DNA of 8,850 nt from Spirochaetales bacterium (GCA_023139255.1 JAGLNY010000118.1:1-8850); one strand, 5' to 3'; positions 1 through 6,058 are shown, counted from the first letter of the stretch. A program made the numbers and translations. Notes: generated by a model from the sequence alone, not told the origin.

Positions 1-48
1 CTTGAAGATCGATTTCTGGAAATCACCACCAAAGGAGGTGCCAGATGA
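1..48 (+). CDS. ABC transporter ATP-binding protein, C-terminal end only (partial)
   Basis: Only the last 15 codons and the TGA stop are in the window. Frame 1 reads LEDRFLEITTKGGAR and then stops at 46-48. The LEDxFLEIT pattern is the usual C-terminus of ATPase subunits of drug- or ABC-2-type exporters, where 'LEDVFLxLT' closes the nucleotide-binding domain. The stop overlaps the ATG of the permease as ATGA, so the two are almost certainly co-translated as an ATPase/permease pair. The identification rests on a short tail plus the neighbouring gene; the catalytic Walker motifs lie outside the window. Confidence 0.75.
   Translation, partial: LEDRFLEITTKGGAR
31..38 (+). promoter_or_regulatory. 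Shine-Dalgarno site for the ABC permease
   Basis: AAAGGAGG ends 6 bases before the ATG at 45 and lies inside the last codons of the upstream ATPase gene. It is near-perfect, supports this start codon, and indicates an organism that uses Shine-Dalgarno initiation. Confidence 0.8.
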
Positions 49-857
49 AAGCTTTTATCAATCACTTCTTATTCGAGTTCCGCACCGGCATACGTAACAA
101 GACACTGCTTTTAATGAACTACCTCTTTCCTCTGGGATTTTATGCCATGATGGGATTGGTTATGGGTGAAATCAACCCCGATTTTGTTACGACAATGATC
201 CCGGCAATGGTGGTATTTGCCATTCTGGCATCCACGATGCTGGGTTTACCGGACCCATTAGTTACGGCCCGAGAAGCCGGCATTTTTCGCAGTTATAAAA
301 TCAACGGTGTACCAGCCATCTCAATCCTGATAATTCCTGCACTGACCACCATCCTGCACATGGCGGTTGTAACCATAATCATCACTGCCACTGCACCCTT
401 ATTCTTTGGTGCCCCTATACCCATCAATTGGGTCGCGTTCATCGTAATATTTCTCGTGACGGCCTTTGCCTGTTCCGGGATTGGAGTTCTGATCGGTGTA
501 ATCTCACCCAGTTCACGAATGACCGTGCTTTGGTCACAGCTGATTTTCTTACCCTCGATGCTGTTGGGAGGAATGATGCTCCCCTACAGCATATTACCTG
601 AAATGATGAGAAAAATCGCTCAACTCCTCCCAGCAACCCAGGCCATGAACGCCTTTCGGGGATTAACCCAGAATCAGGCAGCCGATTTCGATCCGATATT
701 ATCGATCATCATCCTGCTGGCGGGTGGAATTCTGGCATTCGGGTTAGCGATCTATCTCTTTAATTGGGATAGGCGCAACATGACGCAGCGCAGACCTCCA
801 CTACTGGCATTGTTGGTTTTACTGCCATATGCTGTCGGGATATTTTTGACAAGATAA
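45..857 (+). CDS. ABC-2 type transporter permease
   Basis: A 270-residue membrane protein of the inner membrane, forming the transport channel for the ATPase encoded just upstream. Hydrophobic segments lie at about residues 21-40, 51-67, 92-118, 129-151, 161-180 and 218-238, the six-helix pattern of ABC-2 permeases (the DrrB/NodJ-like superfamily). A seventh hydrophobic stretch at about 252-267 closes the protein. After the second helix comes the typical amphipathic stretch TAREAGIFRSYKINGVP (about 74-90), equivalent to the 'REKGTLxRLxxTP' region that contacts the ATPase. A further conserved-looking LPATQAMNAFRG follows at about 195-206. The start is fixed by a strong Shine-Dalgarno and the ATGA overlap with the ATPase. 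The substrate cannot be told from sequence; drug, lipid or polysaccharide export are all possible. Confidence 0.88.
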   Translation: MKAFINHFLFEFRTGIRNKTLLLMNYLFPLGFYAMMGLVMGEINPDFVTTMIPAMVVFAILASTMLGLPDPLVTAREAGIFRSYKINGVPAISILIIPALTTILHMAVVTIIITATAPLFFGAPIPINWVAFIVIFLVTAFACSGIGVLIGVISPSSRMTVLWSQLIFLPSMLLGGMMLPYSILPEMMRKIAQLLPATQAMNAFRGLTQNQAADFDPILSIIILLAGGILAFGLAIYLFNWDRRNMTQRRPPLLALLVLLPYAVGIFLTR

Positions 858-907
858 TTTGTCTTTTTAAACGTTTTCAAGCTTAAACATACACCTGATG
901 TGCTTTA

Positions 908-934
908 GGAAAAATATATGATGTATCAACATCA
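908..934 (-). terminator. Possible intrinsic terminator after the DNA methyltransferase gene
   Basis: On the minus strand TGATGT-TGAT-ACATCA (934-919) forms a perfect 6-bp stem with a 4-base loop, starting at the methyltransferase's own TGA stop. It is followed by TATATTTTT, a T-rich run. The stem is short and AT-rich, so it is weak. Position and T-tract favour termination of the restriction-modification operon, facing the convergent permease gene. The rest of 858-931 holds no gene. Confidence 0.35.
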
Positions 935-2524
935 ACTTATACACAATTGGGTAACCGAAGGGATTTCTCCTCTTTTATACACCATAGCCACGGATGGCGA
1001 AGTTGTATTTAAAGATACTAGATCTTTGATAAATTCATCAATTTTATCAAAAAAATCATTTTCATAGTATCCGATAAGTAAATCCTTAATTTCAATGGAC
1101 AAATCGCAAATTTTAGGTAAGTAAATCTTTCTTAAAGTTTGAGCTTGCCAACGTAAGGCTCCTCCATTCATTAGTAAACCTTTTTGTGCAACTTGCTTTT
1201 GGACGAAAGCAGTTGATAAAAGCGACCTCAGGACCAGTAAATCTTTATTATTGTTGGAAGTTATATAATAGAAGTTATGATGAGGATAAAAGTTCCCCTC
1301 ATCGTATATAATTGTATTTTTTGAAGAAATATCAGGTATTAAAAGTTTAGGCTTTTCTAATAAATCTTTTTTTACCGGATCAATTAATTTATACCAGTTT
1401 CGACTATTCTTTTTCGCTATATGTCTGTTGATGAGTATATCATAATGCGCTTCAAGGTATCCTCTAAGTTTTGGAAACTGATCTATATCTAATAGGCCAT
1501 TTCCACTTTTTGAATAGGTATTAATGAGATATTGTCCAGACCACAATATTTTTGATTCTTTAATATCTTTTCTCGTAACCAAAGGAATAAGTATTTCATC
1601 TTCTACCTCCACAGATTTATTAACTATAAATACTTTATCTGCACCTGTAGCAACACCAATCCCTATTTTGAAATTCTGATCCTCAATAGAATACAAGAAC
1701 TTTGAGTAGTTATCATATTCAATTTCTGATTTAGAATTAAAGTATAGTGCATCAAATTTTTCCTTATAGATACAATTCTCTAGTTCTTCAAGAGTTTCTA
1801 CTTCAGTATATGCGAAACTATCGGTTTTCCCATCGTTTTTAATAAGAAAAATAGAAGGATATGCAATTACATCTTCTCTAAAAGGATTAAACCCGTTTAT
1901 TTTAAATATATATTTCATATTAAAATTTTGATTTACTAAACTACGTAAGTTTTTACCATAATTATTATTAAACCATCTATCCGAACAAACAAAGGAGAGA
2001 ACCCCACCGGGATTAAGTAATTTCATTGATTTTTCGATGAAAGGAATATAAATATCAGCTCGGCCTGAAAAAGAATAAAATAATTTTTTGTATTTTTCTC
2101 TCTGCACTTCAGGAATATTATCATACCGAATATATGGAGGATTACCTATTATGATATCTGCCTTTGGAGCTTTAGCAAGAAGGAAGTTTCCTATAGTAAT
2201 ATTTATGTATTCTATACTTTTTTTATCTAATAATATTTTTAGAATATTTCTTATTAATCCGTCGATAGCAGTTTCATCAATATCATAAATATATATATTC
2301 TTTAAAGATTCATTTATTTTCAACAAATCGCCATCACATTCATTTTGAATTCTTTGGATAATGGGAATTATAAATGCCCCAGTTCCTACTGCTGGATCTA
2401 TTATCGTCTTACCTAATATAGAAGAAACTTCTCTACTTGATAAATCTATTATAAAATTAACAACAGATTGATTTGTATAAACTCTCCCATGAGGATTACC
2501 ATTACTTCTAATCCCGTATTTCAT
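932..2524 (-). CDS. Type II N6-adenine DNA methyltransferase (PaeR7I/XhoI-like modification enzyme)
   Basis: A 530-residue gamma-class DNA adenine methyltransferase that should protect host DNA from the endonuclease encoded just upstream. From the N-terminus: motif X (GRVYTNQSVVNFIIDL, about 13-28), the S-adenosylmethionine-binding motif I DPAVGTGAF (43-51), and the catalytic motif IV NPPY (128-131, within IIGNPPYIRYDNIP). The C-terminal half carries a TaqI-like target-recognition region beginning near GVATGADKVF (290-299). From memory, M.PaeR7I is about 530 residues, so the length fits. The ATG overlaps the endonuclease stop as ATGA, so translation is probably coupled; no strong Shine-Dalgarno is seen. 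Lys, Asn and Ile are abundant and base composition is far more AT-rich than in the his genes, which suggests recent transfer. The gene is complete with no broken motif. Target CTCGAG is inferred from the partner. Confidence 0.93.
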   Translation of the reverse strand: MKYGIRSNGNPHGRVYTNQSVVNFIIDLSSREVSSILGKTIIDPAVGTGAFIIPIIQRIQNECDGDLLKINESLKNIYIYDIDETAIDGLIRNILKILLDKKSIEYINITIGNFLLAKAPKADIIIGNPPYIRYDNIPEVQREKYKKLFYSFSGRADIYIPFIEKSMKLLNPGGVLSFVCSDRWFNNNYGKNLRSLVNQNFNMKYIFKINGFNPFREDVIAYPSIFLIKNDGKTDSFAYTEVETLEELENCIYKEKFDALYFNSKSEIEYDNYSKFLYSIEDQNFKIGIGVATGADKVFIVNKSVEVEDEILIPLVTRKDIKESKILWSGQYLINTYSKSGNGLLDIDQFPKLRGYLEAHYDILINRHIAKKNSRNWYKLIDPVKKDLLEKPKLLIPDISSKNTIIYDEGNFYPHHNFYYITSNNNKDLLVLRSLLSTAFVQKQVAQKGLLMNGGALRWQAQTLRKIYLPKICDLSIEIKDLLIGYYENDFFDKIDEFIKDLVSLNTTSPSVAMVYKRGEIPSVTQLCIS

Positions 2525-3243
2525 TTGAATTCGTCCGCACGTACTAAAAGATTAGAGATAAATGATTTCAAAAATGTCTTTATACTTGACCCTATCGAAC
2601 AATGACCAAAACTTAAATCAGGTTTTGTCCATATTATGGACGCAGAGTTATATAATTTTTTTGCCATGAGACGCTGACAAAATATGTCATAACGTTGTAT
2701 GTATGATGAATTACGGAATTCAGATCGGACCTTATAAAGCCTCTCCTGCACTTTTACAGGATTAGATGATTTTTCAGAATTCTCAATTACAACTAAATAT
2801 CCTATCCATGGCATTATTGAAAAAGGGAAGCTGTTTTCTGACAAAGAAGTTGCTAGATCTAATGAACTACCTAATGATTCTTCAGTTCTATTATTAAAAT
2901 TATTACCAAAAGAACCTACTTGTGATTTTAATTCAATTGCACAAACGAGATTTCCTTGAGGAGTCGTTATTAAAAAATCCCAGTCCTTTGATGGGCGGAA
3001 ATATCCTGGCAAATAATTAGATTTTGTATGTATATACTCATCATCAATCCCATAATCTTGAGCGATATCTGTTAATAGCTCAATAAATCCATCTAGTTGC
3101 TTTCCTCCTGTTACAGCCCCACGGTTTCCTTGATCGGAAGTATTTCTATTTCGTTGATCTCCAAGTTGTCTTTCTCTTGTATGCCAAAAATATGTAATAG
3201 CGTATGAAATCTTTTTATTATATTTTTCTATGTCTATATTCAT
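2521..3243 (-). CDS. Type II restriction endonuclease, PaeR7I/XhoI family
   Basis: A 240-residue cytoplasmic endonuclease. It matches what I remember of R.PaeR7I (about 246 residues) and R.XhoI. The N-terminal GNRGAVTGGKQLDGFIELL (about 39-57) and the core LPGYFRPSKDWDFL are both typical. The latter is followed by AIELKSQVG and GNNFNNRTEESLG (about 113-125). The PD-(D/E)xK active site can be read as Asp89, Glu104 and Lys106 (D-x14-E-L-K). Family members cut C^TCGAG; specificity here is inferred, not seen. Its stop overlaps the methyltransferase start as ATGA. The endonuclease comes first in the operon and I see no controller gene between or before them. The Shine-Dalgarno is weak (GTGAG about 5 bases before ATG). 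AT-rich composition matches the methyltransferase and differs from the flanks. All core motifs are intact, so it is probably active. Confidence 0.93.
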   Translation of the reverse strand: MNIDIEKYNKKISYAITYFWHTRERQLGDQRNRNTSDQGNRGAVTGGKQLDGFIELLTDIAQDYGIDDEYIHTKSNYLPGYFRPSKDWDFLITTPQGNLVCAIELKSQVGSFGNNFNNRTEESLGSSLDLATSLSENSFPFSIMPWIGYLVVIENSEKSSNPVKVQERLYKVRSEFRNSSYIQRYDIFCQRLMAKKLYNSASIIWTKPDLSFGHCSIGSSIKTFLKSFISNLLVRADEFK

Positions 3244-3307
3244 GCCAACTCACTTTATCTGTAAATATTAGCCTTCTATGGACGACAGACTTCTTTGGAG
3301 CGAGTTA

Positions 3308-3336
3308 AGTATACCAGACATTCACCTAATAGAAAA
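3308..3336 (-). promoter_or_regulatory. Candidate promoter of the restriction-modification operon
   Basis: On the minus strand TATACT (3313-3308) is preceded by TGG, making an extended -10 element (TGGTATACT). A poor -35, TTTTCT (3336-3331), lies 17 bases upstream. The site is about 65 bases before the endonuclease ATG and just beyond the end of the broken antitoxin gene. It is the best promoter-like match in the leader, but it was found by eye only. Confidence 0.35.
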
Positions 3337-3535
3337 CAATCTTGTACCTATTTTCATCATTGATTGAGTTTAGTATTTCATCTAAATCCAGTTTTTTCTT
3401 TGGACGAATTATTATCACATCTACTTCTACATCAATATCAACTATAGAATCATTTCAAAGGAACAAATCACTAACAATATTTGTTGGAATTCTGATTCCT
3501 AAACTATTTCCCCATTTTTGTATTATTGCTTCCAT
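3326..3535 (-). pseudogene. mazE: MazE/PemI-like antitoxin (AbrB-type swapped-hairpin), interrupted by an in-frame stop
   Basis: Read from ATG at 3535, the frame gives MEAIIQKWGNSLGIRIPTNI, the hallmark N-terminus of MazE-type antitoxins (the swapped-hairpin DNA-binding domain). Codon 27 is TGA (3457-3455), inside the usual 'LxLKxGSxVDI' segment. The same frame resumes without a shift as NDSIVDIDVEVDVIIIRPKK and KLDLDEILNSINDENR, exactly what a MazE should have next, before ending at TAG (3328-3326). Intact relatives continue about 10-15 residues further to bind the toxin. After codon 63 the +1 frame reads QDCFLLGEC, a possible shifted remnant of that tail. No MazF-like toxin is recognisable. 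The first 26 codons are too short for a complete DNA-binding domain, so the gene is probably dead. An operator-like palindrome precedes it, and the restriction genes follow in the same direction 82 bases on. Confidence 0.8.
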
Positions 3536-3575
3536 ATAGAATCATATACTTTGTTTAAACCCCAATCAAGAAAAT

Positions 3576-3605
3576 ATTGTATGCTCTACAGTATACGACT
3601 CGTAA
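3576..3605 (-). promoter_or_regulatory. Candidate promoter with operator-like palindrome upstream of the broken antitoxin
   Basis: An 18-base imperfect palindrome, GTATGCTCTACAGTATAC (3579-3596), is self-complementary at 14 of 18 positions. On the minus strand it sits between a -10-like TACAAT (3581-3576) and a poor -35-like TTACGA (3605-3600), with an 18-base spacer. MazE/PemI antitoxins repress their own operons by binding palindromes of this general kind, so position and symmetry fit an autoregulatory operator left from the toxin-antitoxin operon. The promoter match is weak on the -35 side. Confidence 0.38.
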
Positions 3606-3633
3606 CTTAACAAGAGGACACTATAGTTTGCTC

Positions 3634-3666
3634 ACTGGCAACACTTTCATTTTTCCAATTGCCAGT
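3634..3666 (-). terminator. Inverted repeat just after folD, possible terminator
   Basis: ACTGGCAA (3634-3641) and TTGCCAGT (3659-3666) are perfect 8-base inverted copies with a 17-base spacer, 8 bases beyond the folD stop. On the minus strand the hairpin is not followed by a clear T-run, so it is not a classic intrinsic terminator. It may instead stabilise the 3' end of the his-folD message. It also marks roughly where composition changes from folD to the AT-rich island. Confidence 0.3.
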
Positions 3667-3673
3667 CCTCCGT

Positions 3674-4531
3674 CTATTTCAATTTTCTTTTCGCTGCTTG
3701 AACTGTATTCCTGAGAAGCAGAGCAACAGTTGTTGGTCCGACACCACCTAAACGAGGTGTAATCCAACTTGTAATACTGGCTACACTTACATCAACATCA
3801 GGCAGCAGCTTTCTGCCTTCCCACTGAATGCCGCCGCTTACTACGACCGCTCCAGGCTTCACCATATCAGGCATGATAAAGCTTGGGACACCAACGGCGG
3901 AGACCAAAATATCTGCTTCTCTTGTGTAATCCGCCAGGTTCTTAACACCAGTATGGACAACTGTCACTGCGGCATTTGCATAATCTCTCTTCATTGATAA
4001 AAGGAGAGCTAATGGTCTACCAAGAGTTGGGCCTCTACCGACAACTACAACATGCTTCCCCTGGATCGAAATATTATAAAACTTTAGGATCTCAATAATT
4101 CCTGCTGGAGTGCAAGGAACTGGTCCATCTTGCTGCAGAACAAGCCTACCAAGGTTAGAGGGGTGAAGGCCGTCAGCATCTTTATCAGGGGACATTGCTT
4201 CAACAGCTTTGTTGAAATCAAAACCTTTTGGAACTGGATTCTGAATTAAGTAGGCATCCACTTCATCATTCTCATTGAATTCTTTTACTGCACTGAGAAG
4301 TTCCGCTTGAGTGGCAGTGGATGGTACGCTGATATTGAATGATTTTATGCCTAGTTCTTTACAAGTTTCATGCTTTTTTCGGATATATCCAGCACTTGCC
4401 GAATCTTCACCTACAAGAATTGTCCCTAACCCCGGATATATACCTTTAGAGCGTAATTCTGCTACTTCTTTTTTGACTTCACTTAAAATTTTTTCTGCGA
4501 TAGGTAATCCTGAAAGAAATTGTGTTTCCAT
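3674..4531 (-). CDS. folD: Bifunctional methylenetetrahydrofolate dehydrogenase / methenyltetrahydrofolate cyclohydrolase
   Basis: FolD converts 5,10-methylene-THF to 5,10-methenyl-THF (NADP-dependent) and then to 10-formyl-THF in the cytosol. The N-terminal catalytic domain has SAGYIRKKHETCKELGI with the conserved Tyr49 and catalytic Lys53, the folate-site segment LIQNPVP (about 96-101), and PDKDADGLHP (115-124). The Rossmann domain has VVVVGRGPTLGRPLALLL (about 161-178), HTG (193-195) and the C-terminal GGVGPTT. I place the start at the third in-frame Met (METQFL), because AGGAGA ends 9 bases before it. This gives 285 residues, the normal family length. An upstream in-frame ATG at 4558 would add nine residues unlike the family. 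The gene follows hisIE by 71 bases in the same direction and is probably co-transcribed with it. Several signature positions differ from E. coli (QNPVP for QLPLP, VVSGGI for VVDVGI). Confidence 0.95.
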   Translation of the reverse strand: METQFLSGLPIAEKILSEVKKEVAELRSKGIYPGLGTILVGEDSASAGYIRKKHETCKELGIKSFNISVPSTATQAELLSAVKEFNENDEVDAYLIQNPVPKGFDFNKAVEAMSPDKDADGLHPSNLGRLVLQQDGPVPCTPAGIIEILKFYNISIQGKHVVVVGRGPTLGRPLALLLSMKRDYANAAVTVVHTGVKNLADYTREADILVSAVGVPSFIMPDMVKPGAVVVSGGIQWEGRKLLPDVDVSVASITSWITPRLGGVGPTTVALLLRNTVQAAKRKLK

Positions 4532-4540
4532 TGAAATATT

Positions 4541-4546
4541 TCTCCT
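4541..4546 (-). promoter_or_regulatory. Shine-Dalgarno site that decides the folD start
   Basis: AGGAGA on the minus strand, 9 bases before the ATG at 4531. It lies inside the longer reading frame that starts at 4558, so initiation at 4531 is favoured. Confidence 0.75.
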
Positions 4547-4602
4547 ATTTTTCATCAAAAGGGTACTCTACTGTGGATTCGATGCCTGACAGGCGATGCA
4601 GA

Positions 4603-5214
4603 TTATCGCGAATGCCGGTTCTTCAGCACCTCAATCACCTCGTCCAGGGTATACCCTTTATGTACTAACAGGACTAGATAATGGTAGAGAAGATCTGCCG
4701 CTTCACCAAGGAACAGCTTCTTGTTGTTATCCATCGCCTCAATAATAAGCTCGACTGCCTCTTCTCCCACTTTCTGGGCTATCTTGTTGATGCCCTTGGT
4801 AAAGAGATGGTTGGTGTATGAACCCTCAATAGGGTAATCACGGCGGTCAATGATAACCCCTTCAAGATATGCTATAAATTCGGGGGCAGTGAATTCAGTT
4901 GGATGGTTTTCTTCATGAAAACAGGTATCATCTCCTGTGTGGCAGACCGGGCCTGACGGGATTGCCTTAATCAGCAGTGTATCGTTGTCGCAATCAGGGG
5001 TTATGGATTTAACCGTAAGAATATTCCCGGATGTTTCACCTTTAGTCCAGAGACATTGCCGGCTTCTTGAAAAAAAAGTAACTTTGTCTGTCTCTAGGGT
5101 GATCTTGTAAGATTCCTGATTCATATATCCCAGCATCAGCACTTTACCGGTTACTGAGTCCTGTATTATGGCAGGTATCAGTCCATCGCTACTTTTTGAA
5201 AAATCAATATCCAT
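4603..5214 (-). CDS. hisIE: Bifunctional phosphoribosyl-AMP cyclohydrolase / phosphoribosyl-ATP pyrophosphohydrolase
   Basis: A 203-residue fusion for the second and third steps of histidine synthesis: pyrophosphate removal from PR-ATP, then opening of the adenine ring. The N-terminal HisI (cyclohydrolase) domain, about residues 1-105, shows SRSRQCLWTKGETSG (49-63), the metal-binding DCDNDTLL (74-81) and GPVCHTGDDTCF (88-99), with the metal- and zinc-binding Asp and Cys residues in place. The C-terminal HisE (pyrophosphohydrolase) domain, about 112-203, shows KVGEEAVELIIEA (148-160) and EAADLLYHYLVLL (171-183), the metal-binding helices of the MazG-like fold. GGAGG lies 6 bases before the ATG. 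It follows hisF after an unusually long 79-base gap for this operon and precedes folD. Both active sites look intact. Confidence 0.97.
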   Translation of the reverse strand: MDIDFSKSSDGLIPAIIQDSVTGKVLMLGYMNQESYKITLETDKVTFFSRSRQCLWTKGETSGNILTVKSITPDCDNDTLLIKAIPSGPVCHTGDDTCFHEENHPTEFTAPEFIAYLEGVIIDRRDYPIEGSYTNHLFTKGINKIAQKVGEEAVELIIEAMDNNKKLFLGEAADLLYHYLVLLVHKGYTLDEVIEVLKNRHSR

Positions 5215-5239
5215 CAGGATCCTCCGGTTACTGTAAGAA

Positions 5240-5266
5240 ATTATACTAATTATTTATAAAACACAA
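5240..5266 (-). promoter_or_regulatory. Possible internal promoter before hisIE
   Basis: An AT-rich patch between hisF and hisIE contains a perfect TATAAT (5245-5240) on the minus strand, 25 bases before the hisIE ATG. TTGTGT (5266-5261) stands upstream at a short 15-base spacing. It could drive hisIE-folD independently of the main operon promoter. The perfect -10 may simply be chance in AT-rich DNA. Confidence 0.3.
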
Positions 5267-5293
5267 TCCCGCATCCATCCCGCAAATTCCATC

Positions 5294-6055
5294 CTATTTT
5301 TCAATCCTTACCGGAATATTTCTCTCACGCAGATACGACTTTAAATCCGGGATATCAATTTCACGGAAATGAAAAATACTGGCAGCAAGGGCGGCATCGG
5401 CCTTCCCCTCCGTGAATACATCAACAAAATGCTCCATAGTCCCGGCACCCCCGGAAGCAATAACCGGCACCTGTACCATCTCAGAAATATCACGGGTAAA
5501 CTCAAGGGCAAACCCATTCTTTGTCCCGTCGTGATCCATGGAAGTAAGGAGAATTTCTCCCGCACCCCGGTTCTCGATCTGTTTAATCCATTCACGGGCT
5601 CTTATACCTGTCGGTGTCCTGCCGCCGCGAATGTAGACCTCCCAGAATTCACCATTATGGCGGACATCAGTCGAATAGACTACACACTGACTGCCGAACT
5701 CTGCAGCAAGCGAATCTATGATACCGGGATTTCTCACTACCTCTGAATTAACGGAAATTTTATCAGCACCGGAACTGAGCAGGACCCCGACATCGGAGAC
5801 AGATTTTATGCCGCCGCCGACCGTAAAGGGAATATTAATATGTGCGGATATTCGTTTTACCAGCGCAGCCAGGGTTTCCCTCCGCTCTACAGTCGCGGTA
5901 ATATCGAGGAACGTAAGCTCATCAGCACCTTGCCCGGCATACATTGCGCCCAGTTCGACTGCATCCCCTGCATCACGCAGGTTCACAAAATTCACCCCTT
6001 TCACCGTTCTCCCGTCATGCACATCCAGACAGGGAATAATTCTCTTTGTCAGCAT
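5294..6055 (-). CDS. hisF: Imidazole glycerol phosphate synthase, cyclase subunit
   Basis: HisF, 253 residues, is the (beta/alpha)8-barrel cyclase. With ammonia delivered by HisH it converts PRFAR into imidazoleglycerol phosphate and AICAR. The start MLTKRIIPCLDVHDGRTVKG is classic and places the catalytic general acid/base residues at Asp11 and Asp130 (in VVYSTDVRHNG), the canonical numbers. The phosphate-binding loops are visible as FTVGGGI (about 77-83), ISVNSE (100-105), LLTSMDHDGTKNGF and the VIASGGAG segment. The ATG follows the hisA stop by 3 bases, with GGAG inside the end of hisA about 6 bases upstream. Length and motifs are fully standard; HisH and HisA lie directly upstream in the operon. 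Confidence 0.98.
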   Translation of the reverse strand: MLTKRIIPCLDVHDGRTVKGVNFVNLRDAGDAVELGAMYAGQGADELTFLDITATVERRETLAALVKRISAHINIPFTVGGGIKSVSDVGVLLSSGADKISVNSEVVRNPGIIDSLAAEFGSQCVVYSTDVRHNGEFWEVYIRGGRTPTGIRAREWIKQIENRGAGEILLTSMDHDGTKNGFALEFTRDISEMVQVPVIASGGAGTMEHFVDVFTEGKADAALAASIFHFREIDIPDLKSYLRERNIPVRIEK

Positions 6056-6058
6056 ATA

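Noticed and set aside
439..636. Minus-strand open frame inside the ABC permease gene
   Set aside because: Antisense to conserved membrane-protein sequence, with no ribosome site or family likeness.
3455..3457. TGA in the mazE-like frame read as Trp or selenocysteine
   Set aside because: TGA ends hisB, hisC, the endonuclease and the methylase in this window, so it is a normal stop. No selenocysteine element was seen, and Trp or Sec is not expected at this antitoxin position.
3342..3539. A 65-codon open frame on the plus strand in the gap between folD and the restriction genes
   Set aside because: It is the exact antisense shadow of the MazE-like pseudogene. The minus strand has recognisable family motifs; the plus frame is Ser/Ile-rich with no ribosome site or family likeness.
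3621..3650. Nine-codon minus-strand frame MKVLPVSKL just past folD, which might be the beheaded start of a gene cut by the island
   Set aside because: Too short to assign, the nearest GGAGG is too far upstream, and part of it is one arm of the inverted repeat. Without a related genome this cannot be told from chance.
4532..4558. Upstream ATG giving FolD nine extra residues
   Set aside because: The Shine-Dalgarno AGGAGA lies inside that extension and is correctly spaced for the ATG at 4531; the extra residues do not resemble the family.
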